From Protula sp. h YS-2021 (Eukaryota > Annelida > Polychaeta > Sabellida > Serpulidae), in the NCBI GenBank assembly GCA_949752745.1, contig OX457024.1, positions 54,748,510 to 54,812,509 on the forward strand: a stretch of 64,000 nucleotides of DNA, given 5' to 3'. The notes beneath the pieces are model-generated. The model made no database searches. It was not told the origin of the DNA and saw only the letters and a list, made by a program, of their open reading frames with translations. The stretch's first letter is position 1. Each line of letters begins with the position of its first letter. Both the position numbers and the translations under genes were made by a program. Below, piece after piece: positions 56,640 to 64,000 of the stretch.

Positions 56640-56760
56640 TTTCATTGGTTCATGCATTAGGCGGGAAGCTCTTTGATTGGCTGCATTTTTAATAAGCGGC
56701 GGCTGTTCTGCCAGCAACTATATAAGGAACGTGCTGCTGCGCCACCAGCAGTCGATTTTA
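56640..56760 (+). promoter_or_regulatory. Promoter-like segment with TATA box, copy B
   Basis: Two ATTGG boxes (near 56644 and 56676) and TATATAAGG at about 56719-56727, spaced like a core promoter. Downstream lies the ATG exon at 57193. Copy A has TATATCAGG. Inferred function. Confidence 0.4.
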
Positions 56761-57192
56761 TGAGGGCATAGAGGCCACACGTTAGGTGTGATACCTAATG
56801 GTGCACGGGGTGTTGTGCTTGTGGTGCTGGTGCAGGGAGATTTGTTGTTAAAATGGATAAAATGTAAATAAGGAAAATAGAAACGGATATTCAAGGGAGA
56901 GATTAGTTTACTGGGATATATAGGAAAGAAACGCAATTTCAGAAAGTATAATATATTGTAATCAGTCTTGTGTCCGTTCATCGTAATACACCTTCGTGAA
57001 AGTCAATGACACACAACGCTAACGAAGATACAGGCGGCTAACAGTAGAATTCTTTTTAACAGATTTATATGTAAAACTATACGTATTATGTTACTGTGAT
57101 ATTAATTTGTTTATATGTCCCATTAATAGACAAATGGAATGAGCGATTGTTTATCTGATTGACTGGTTCGTTGATTAATCTATTGATTGCAG

Positions 57193-57345
57193 ATGGATGA
57201 CTACTGCGAGGTGCTGCTTTATTATGAACAGAAAGTTGGCCGTTACCTCAATGAGGTGCTGATTGAAAAGAGAATCTTATTGAGCGTGGAAGCCCAAGGA
57301 AGAGCAAACTACTTGACTCCAGGATGCCCACACAGATGGAGCTAA
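57193..57345 (+). CDS. Small ATG-initiated exon, copy B
   Basis: Acceptor GATTGCAG ends at 57192. Fifty codons: MDDYCEVLLYYEQKVGRYLN then EVLIEKRILLS to TAA. Same length as 16699-16851, with amino-acid changes. Weak resemblance to extended Tudor ends; may be a fragment. Confidence 0.35.
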   Translation: MDDYCEVLLYYEQKVGRYLNEVLIEKRILLSVEAQGRANYLTPGCPHRWS

Positions 57346-58371
57346 ACAACGATCGCTCACGGATTCATAGACGCCATCAAGACGAATCTTGACCCCGAAG
57401 CCTTATCTGTCATTTACAGAAAGTGGAAAGAAACGGGATTTGGTCGATTCGGCCCAAAACCAGTTCGACACAAATTGAAAAATGTATGCGACAACGCCAG
57501 AGTAAGTTATTTATTGTTATTTACATAAAGTGGAAAGTTGCAAGCGCACGGACGTCGCCTTCTTGCACAGATGGAACTGAACAACGATAGGTCGCAGATT
57601 CATTGACGCCATCAAGAGGAATCTCAATTTCAAATACAAACAAACTTATCAAATTTTATATATAGATATTCATATAGATATAACGTGTAGGGTATATAGA
57701 AGACATAATGTAGCTACATTTTAGGACAAGGAGTTCGTGTGATTGGCTCGTCTGGTGGACACGTCAAGGGAAGCGGAAAGCCAGTTCATACACGAAGTAC
57801 TTCTCCGTGATAAGCTTGCTAAGAAACCAGAGCCTTTTGCAGCGGGTTCCTAGCAACTCGGACAAATAAGCGACCTCTATGGACCATAAAAACTGCATGG
57901 AACTACAGGTGACCGTTATTTAGGTTAATGCCCATTTATAGAAACACTCTTTCTCGTTTCTGTTATTTTCAAAATCAGTTCATGGGGGACCGTGAGACCG
58001 GCTCGCATCCAGCAGCAGTGGTGCAAAGCGAACTAAACAACGACAAATTACAGAAAGGGAAAAACTCACAAGCCCAAGGAAGAGCAAACTACTTGACTCC
58101 TGGATGACTCCTGGATGTGGTAAAATGGGATTTAGACACTTCGGTCCAAACCATTTCGGTCCACTTTGGACACATCGGCCCAGCTTTTTTTAATTTTACC
58201 ACTTCGGCCCATAACCAGTTCGGCCGACCTGTGACGCTTCTGCCCAACATTTTTCAGGGATACTTTGATACTATTCCGGTATCTTTTGAGCAATTAGCAT
58301 TCGTAAACGTGTCAACACACCACTTTACACATCCAAACTGGTTAATAATGTTACCCTTTATATAAGTAATA
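57346..58371 (+). repeat. Repeated cassette region, copy B
   Basis: Copies of the RFIDAIKTNLDPEALSVIYR cassette and of GCCCAAGGAAGAGCAAACTA, as in 16840-17850. No intact gene. Confidence 0.45.
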
Positions 58372-58516
58372 AATTCAAATATATAGAATCCAGACTTTCT
58401 GTCCATTGTGTATTGGCGTTCTCTGTCGCGATATTGGCGACTATTGAGGTATTCGTCACAGTAATGCAAAGGAAAATCCCCGTTAAGGAATTTCTTCGTT
58501 GCAAAAACACCTTTTC
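58372..58516 (-). CDS. SET-domain N-terminal half exon, copy B
   Basis: Minus-strand acceptor TTATGTCAG, then GKGVFATKKFLNGDFPLHYC, SRQYRDRERQYTMD and GFYIFEF. This matches the first strands of KMT5A-like SET domains, ending where the KMT5A Y-M/I-x-x-F motif lies. It is open here while copy A has a frame change. Its partner C-half on this strand was not found in the window. Confidence 0.6.
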
Positions 58517-58849
58517 CTGACATAAATACATCGCAATTTAGAATGTCTTACATTTTGTTAATGATGTAAGAGTACTAATGGGCAAATCAATAGCTGTATT
58601 TATAATGTGTTTATAGGTTATCTGTCTGTCATACACTGTAAATTTACCCACAGTGCAATGACCACATAGGGTTAGGTTATGTATATTCTATAATATGTTG
58701 TGTAGTGTTAAAATGCCCAGTAGCAATTACATGTATGGTTTGTCTAATAATAATGATTGGTTTAATACGTAGTATATTTGGACATTGTAAACTCTAGGCT
58801 AATGCATTATGTGAAGCGCTTTGGAATAAAGCGCTATATAAAAACCAGC

Positions 58850-58887
58850 TATTATTATTATTATTATTGTTGTTGTTATTATTATTT
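58850..58887. repeat. Short (TTA)n microsatellite, copy B
   Basis: Follows the same AAGCGCTATATAAAAACCAG tail as the 220-bp tract of copy A. Confidence 0.9.
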
Positions 58888-59004
58888 TGTTATCGTACAA
58901 AGCAACACGTTTACTGTAACTAGTTTCTCAATTTACTCTCATTGACAATTCCAATGCCCTTTAAAAACGTTTATTTTACTTCACAAAATCCAACTTTTCT
59001 TTCT

Positions 59005-59420
59005 ATTTTCTTCCTTTTTGAAAATTTAGTATCATTCCACTTTTCCGATTTAAGAGAGATTTATCTCCGGTTTTTGAAATACAATTCCCATTATGTGTAA
59101 GTGTCAATTAACCGGTACAATTCTTTATTACAGATTGATTTATATGTAAGATCATACGTATTAGGTGCGTTATTAAGTAACTTTTATAATAATTATAAAA
59201 GAGGTAGTTGCAAGGCCATGGATATATAACGATGAATTGCAGAAAGGGAAAAACTCACAAGCCCAAGGAAGAGCAAACTACTTGACTCCAGGATGTCCAC
59301 ACAAGTGGAGCTGAAGAACTTCTCCCCACTTATCTGCCAGGCTATTGCATGCGGGTTTCGGTGGTTCCCTGTCCTGGTCGGTGGCATCGAGCTGGGGGTT
59401 GTTTACTAGTTGTTTAGCTC
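59005..59420. other. About 400-bp segment absent from copy A
   Basis: Between TTTCTATTTTC and GGGAGTTTGGAAG, adjacent in copy A near 20098. Includes one more GCCCAAGGAAGAGCAAACTA cassette fragment (59255-59310). Confidence 0.6.
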
Positions 59421-59697
59421 GGGAGTTTGGAAGTCTGTATTTTATTCTTAGTATTTGATAGATTAACTCTGACGTGTGACGTTCGTGGTCCGTGTAACTT
59501 AGGGTTTAATTTGCAATGCTAATTGTAAAATATTGTTCGTTCTTATGGAGAAATAAATAAATTAGATAACGGTTATCTTCTTCGTTTATGCCGTAAGGCG
59601 ACTAGTTGGATTCGTAGCCCACATCTACTGCACTCTCACAATTTTCAATAACCTTCGGTTGGCGATAAAGTAATGATCAACCGCAAGGTTACAACCT

Positions 59698-60210
59698 TAT
59701 GTAATTAACGGATACTTAAGAGGCGAAAAAGGTACAGATAAAGCCCAACATTTTTCCTATGTATTTTAGATCATACTGTTATAAAATATTTTAGGGTTCG
59801 AATCGAGGATTTGTCACAATGAAGGTTTATAAACAGAGTACCAATTCACACCTTGCTCGTTCAAGTGGAGCTGAACAATGATAGCTCTCAGATTCATTGA
59901 CGCTGTAACAGGTGAGCTCTTATAAAGTGATTAACATTATCCAATAAAACTGCGATCCGGACAATACGGGTACTTAGTTAGGCAGCCATATTGAATCTTA
60001 TGGATACGATGTAGGAAAAACCGGATATGTTATGTAATTAACGAATACTTAAGAGGCGAAAAAGGTACAGATATAGCCCAACATTTTCCCTCTGTTATAG
60101 AATATTTTAGGGTTCGAATCGAGGATTTGTCACAATGAAGGTTTATAAATAGAGTACCGATTCACACTTTGCTCGTTCAAGTGGAGCTGAACAACGATAG
60201 ATCACAGATT
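59698..60210. repeat. Two direct repeats of about 185 bp, copy B
   Basis: Counterpart of 20380-20890. Confidence 0.8.
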
Positions 60211-60267
60211 CACTGACGCCACCAAGAAGAATCTTGACCCCGAAGCCTTATCTGTTATTTACAGAAA

Positions 60268-60672
60268 GTGGAAAGAAACATGTGTACGACGACGCCAGAG
60301 CAAGTTGCAAGGACATGGACGTTGACCTACTCTACAGATGGAAGTGAAAAACAACTGAGACATACCGACGCCATCACAAAGCCGCCCTTCAAGCTTAGCG
60401 GCTACACCCAACCCTGCAGCGGTATTAAAAACTGTTCTCACCTTAAGGAGCTGTGTGCTGCCGCGCTGCTACGGCTGTCACTGCCTACTTCAGGGAAACG
60501 CTGCACCAGCCAGCACACCCACTCACATCTCTATCTGAAATGTGACGTGAAACGTATGATATATAATATCCTAAAAACATTTATTCAACACTATCTTGAA
60601 TCTTCATTAGCTCTGTGTTTTTATCCTTATTCCGTAAAATATATATACCACTCTTGCTTGTGTAAATACTGA
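60268..60672 (+). other. 134-codon open frame, copy B
   Basis: Same frame as 20948-21352, a handful of substitutions, no stops. No domain recognised. Confidence 0.2.
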
Positions 60673-61497
60673 CATAAATGATGAATACGACTGTGACGTC
60701 TTCGACATTGCGACCGATACCAACGTCTGTGTCGGCAACCTCTCTATAATCAGTAACATAATGATGGTGGTATATTTAGGTGGTAGAAATATGGTATATA
60801 TATGGTGGAAAAGCCAATTTGGACTTCAGGGTCCGAAATTAACGGTGGCGTGGTGGCGATTTTCCACCCAGTTTTGACATTTTGCCACCAGAAAAAAATC
60901 ATGGTGGTGAAATTGTGCCGCCAGAAAACCTGAGGAAAACATAGTTCACAAATTTAAACTATTTTCTTTTCATAAATAATATTATTAACTGGTTAACAGG
61001 CGATCTTCAAGTTGTTAGATTAACACTGTACCAGTTTATTGATAATAAACAATGGAGCGCTTATTTGACTTGTTGTATCCATGTTGTTGCCAGTTGGCCA
61101 CTTTCTCCATGAGTCACCTCAATTTCGTCACCAGAACAAAACGTTGGCGGCGACTATCGCCACCATGTCAAAAGACCGAAGTTCGAACCCTGGACTTCTG
61201 ATCCAAATAACCAGCTACACGCGGAAGATTTTCAATGGTTTGTGCAGGGTAAAAACAAAGATTTTTGGTAACAGTGATAGTGACGTGTGGGTAAAAACAA
61301 ACATTCGAAAAAAAACAAAGTGCAATTTAGCTCACTGGTGTTTCCAGCTTTACCCGATTGCCAAAAAGCGGCGAAATGGGTGTGACAAAATCCTACATTT
61401 TCATCGACAAACTTAGAGAAAATATACAAAAATCCCCAAATTTAAGGAGAAATTTTATATTTAGTCGAAATCTCTTTATCATTTCTTTCATTGTTTA

Positions 61498-61525
61498 CCC
61501 GGTTATTTTTAACCGGGTCTTGGTC
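61498..61525. repeat. Hairpin ACCCGGTTA / TAACCGGGT
   Basis: Perfect short inverted repeat around TTT, followed by another TTTAACCGG. Found only in copy B, at the start of the segment where A and B differ. Confidence 0.6.
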
Positions 61526-61879
61526 TTGGTTATATTTAACCGGATCCGCTTGGTCTCCATAAATGGGTCTTTATAGCATAGTAGAACAAGAATGCTTAAA
61601 CCAGCTATCTTTTTTGAAGAAAAACATACCTGTTATCTGTGATTTTTCAATAACATTCATATTGCTGCTAGAACAAACCGTATGGCGCGAATTCTGTGAC
61701 CTAGATTTTAATTCATGTGACCCAGAATTGAGGGCAGATGCCAATCGAAACAGACAGAAATTTGAACTTCAAATTCTTTCCGCACCACTACATAAGTATT
61801 TTTTATTCTCAAATAATCTTGTCCGTGACCTACCACTTAAATGCATTTCAGGCATATCAAATGCTACCACATAATGCAG
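61526..61879. other. Copy B-specific sequence
   Basis: No counterpart in copy A (which has 22120-24650 instead). One 103-codon open frame (61563-61874) has no recognised domain. Confidence 0.4.
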
Positions 61880-62010
61880 CCACCAAATAAGATTCCCTCT
61901 CGTTGGTCCGTCCATCCGTCTGTCCGTCATCGCTTTATACCCCTAAGAATTTGGGGGGGGGCGGTTGGGGCCTGCGTGTGTTTCACAAATACTTACTTGT
62001 TTTACTATTG
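61880..62010. repeat. GTCCGTCC-type repeat, copy B
   Basis: Counterpart of 24655-24790, left end differs because homology starts inside the repeat. Confidence 0.65.
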
Positions 62011-62157
62011 GTTTTCCTTAGATCCATATACTTCGGAAAGTGTATCTCATAATACTGTAAAATAAAATTGAAAGTATCATTTGTTGTTCAAGAGAAAAGT
62101 TAATAAAACCAGCCAGATTGATCAGCTGTTTATTTGTTGACGTCGCCATCTTGGTCC

Positions 62158-62241
62158 TGGGACATCGGTTGTAACGCTGTTTGTGATTGGTTCATGTTCT
62201 GGGACATCGGTTGTAACGCTGTTTGTGATTGGTTCATGTTC
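62158..62241. repeat. 42-bp tandem duplication, copy B only
   Basis: TGGGACATCGGTTGTAACGC begins both units (62158 and 62200). One unit in copy A near 24938. Confidence 0.95.
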
Positions 62242-63239
62242 AGGCCGACATTTTATGTCCCAGATTTGTCTGTTGTTTATCTTAGAAACACAATTTATAC
62301 TTTTGTGTATTTTAATGTCCGTATACTGGGAAGTTGCTGTGTTTTGTATTAGCAATGTTTGGTTAGACCTCTTCTGTCGATGGTACGTATTTGTTCACGT
62401 GTAAGTTGAGGGATATTTCCCTAAAATCATTAAAAACCCATAATTGTGTCCCAATTACTGTCTCGTCCTTGTAGATAAACATTTAAACATCAATATATTT
62501 CGTTTTTTTTTGCCCGAAACGCCTGGAAAAATCCTGTGTTGCTAACCCGAGCTTTGTCATCGACTGAAAGTGTGTCAGTTTCTACTCCATATTGTTTTAT
62601 GCTCTTAGGTACAAAGCCAGGTTTGCCGTGATTTAAAAGGGTTGAAGCCATGTGCCAATTGCACGGATCCACATTTGGATGCAGAATGCTCCTTTATCAA
62701 CTTTGGAAAGTAAAAAGAAATGCATTTCGGCTGTTTTTATTCATGGAAATACTGATCCCCTGGCCCGGTTTAGATGCCGTAGAGCCTGGTGACTGACTAG
62801 TGCTACTACTTGTTCCATGATACAGTGATATAACATAGGGCACAAAAGTTTTGAATAAACCAATTCGTACTTTCATACTTTCAAGGATGGTCAATTTAAA
62901 ATCCACGAGGTGGGGTGAATACATGAGAGGAAGAAAAGAAGTGAATTTGATCTAGATAGGCCAAAAGCCAACTTCAGTTGCTGCATGCAAACTTACGTTC
63001 ACGGTTTACTATCAGCAACTTGTTTTTCATAATATTCCACTAGCTAGCTAGGTTAAAACTACAGAGCACATGTATTTGCTGTTGTTGATGTTGATTGAGG
63101 TCCCTACATGTCACAGATATGACGTTGTTGCCCGCACAAATGAAGGAGCAATAGTACTTGTACTAATTAAAAGGTTGTCACTCGCTTCATTTTTATATGT
63201 TAAAAATAATCGAACGTTTATTGGACATATTTTGTACAG

Positions 63240-63413
63240 GATAGCTTCAGTCGGACCTGGCATATACGTGGCCGGAGGTTTTACCAGAATAAAAAACCAG
63301 ACTCCGCAGCATACAGGTTCTGAGAAAGCTTCAACAGATGTTGTCATGTCCTCAGGAGAAGCTTCAGATGTACTTTCCCATTTGCTTGTGCCAGTATTGA
63401 ATCTTGTGAGCAG
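63240..63413 (+). CDS. Unidentified exon, copy B
   Basis: Acceptor TTTTGTACAG ends at 63239; donor GTATGG at 63414. Frame reads IASVGPGIYVAGGFTRIKNQ, then SGEASDVLSHLLVPVLNLVS-R. A 390-bp deletion removes most of it in copy A. An upstream open stretch (RYDVVARTNEGAIVLVLIKR, about 63116-63175) might be another exon. No domain recognised. Confidence 0.4.
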
Positions 63414-63593
63414 GTATGGAATAGTATATCTTTGCCAAGATTAATGTGGCTTGTCATGTAATATTTTATTTTCGAAGCATATAGAGATGTTTGGTATTGT
63501 ACTTTCATTTGTTTTAGAATTACTTTAAAAGCGGTATGATAATGAAGTACATAGATTGATATATAAGAGATTTAAATGAGCATATTCAGGGCT

Positions 63594-64000
63594 TTACGTT
63601 AACTTTTTTCGGCACTTTCCCGATTTCGCCTAAATATCAAATTTCTCTTGCATCAAAGGGCAACCGGTCACTTTACCACCTGCAGTCGAAGCAACACATC
63701 CATGAGGAAGATCCGAAAGTGCGAAATGGTTTATTTGCCACTAGCTATTTTGCCGCCACCCCCGTACCATTTTGCCATTGATTTTTTTAAAGGTCTAATA
63801 TTTCATAAGTTTAATTGCTTAGCTCTTTTCGATAACTTTTGTCATTTGTTTATGTTTCGATATCAGTGCTTATGTTTTATCTCGAGCCGCAATTGTCAAT
63901 TACTTTTGGGATAAAGGAATTAAGACTGTGTATGAGCTTTGGGATTATGATTAGTGACGGCATGATAGCTCCAAGTCAGCTCTGATTTCTATAACATCAT
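63594..64000. mobile_element. hAT left end, then diverged sequence
   Basis: CAGGGCTTTACGTTAAC matches the end of the hAT element at 25915. After about 25 bp the sequence differs from copy A and includes a 3' end like the MITE at 4472-4812 (GATCCGAAAGTGCGAAATGG near 63710). The window ends before the other terminus. Confidence 0.45.

Overview
The window is eukaryotic nuclear DNA: split genes with GT-AG introns, many decayed transposons, microsatellites, and no bacterial gene spacing. The repeat style (LINE tails ending in runs of CTAA, short repeats opening with GTCCGTCC, tandem C2H2 units) and the gene families suggest a marine invertebrate, most likely a mollusc. The organism is inferred, not proven.

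The dominant structure is a large direct duplication. Copy A (1 to about 25,940) and copy B (about 42,045 to 63,620, with its first exon starting at 41,947) align end to end at roughly 95-97% identity by eye and differ by discrete insertions and deletions. The repeat unit is about 42 kb. About 16 kb of unique sequence (25,940-41,946) separates the copies.

Each copy begins with the same multi-exon plus-strand gene (A: 1-11,292; B: 41,947-51,737). The exon phases fit at nearly every junction. The protein would contain the C-terminal half of a SET methyltransferase domain, two arrays of 12-residue acidic repeats, a C2H2-like region, a tyrosine recombinase domain with recognisable Arg/Arg/His/Tyr residues, and a small SANT-like C-terminus. 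Both copies carry independent disabling lesions, so both look like pseudogenes of a family whose intact members should lie elsewhere. Each block also holds, on the minus strand, an exon with the N-terminal half of a SET domain (19,280-19,420 and 58,372-58,516).

The spacer contains, left to right: an internally deleted hAT element; a KDM3-like JmjC demethylase gene (27,516-30,729) with intact iron ligands but an in-frame stop and a lost splice donor; a pogo/Tigger-type element; a four-unit 546-bp tandem array of C2H2 zinc-finger units; a cluster of short repeats; an inverted copy of one JmjC exon; and a decayed R2-group LINE with a C-terminal restriction-like endonuclease, preceded by a 259-bp direct repeat of its own 3' end.

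The rest is introns, non-coding DNA, MITEs, a Nimb/I/Jockey-like LINE remnant and simple repeats. A chromatin-methylation writer fused to a tyrosine recombinase, with a KDM3-type eraser nearby, is the most interesting biology here. All functional statements are inferences from sequence features.
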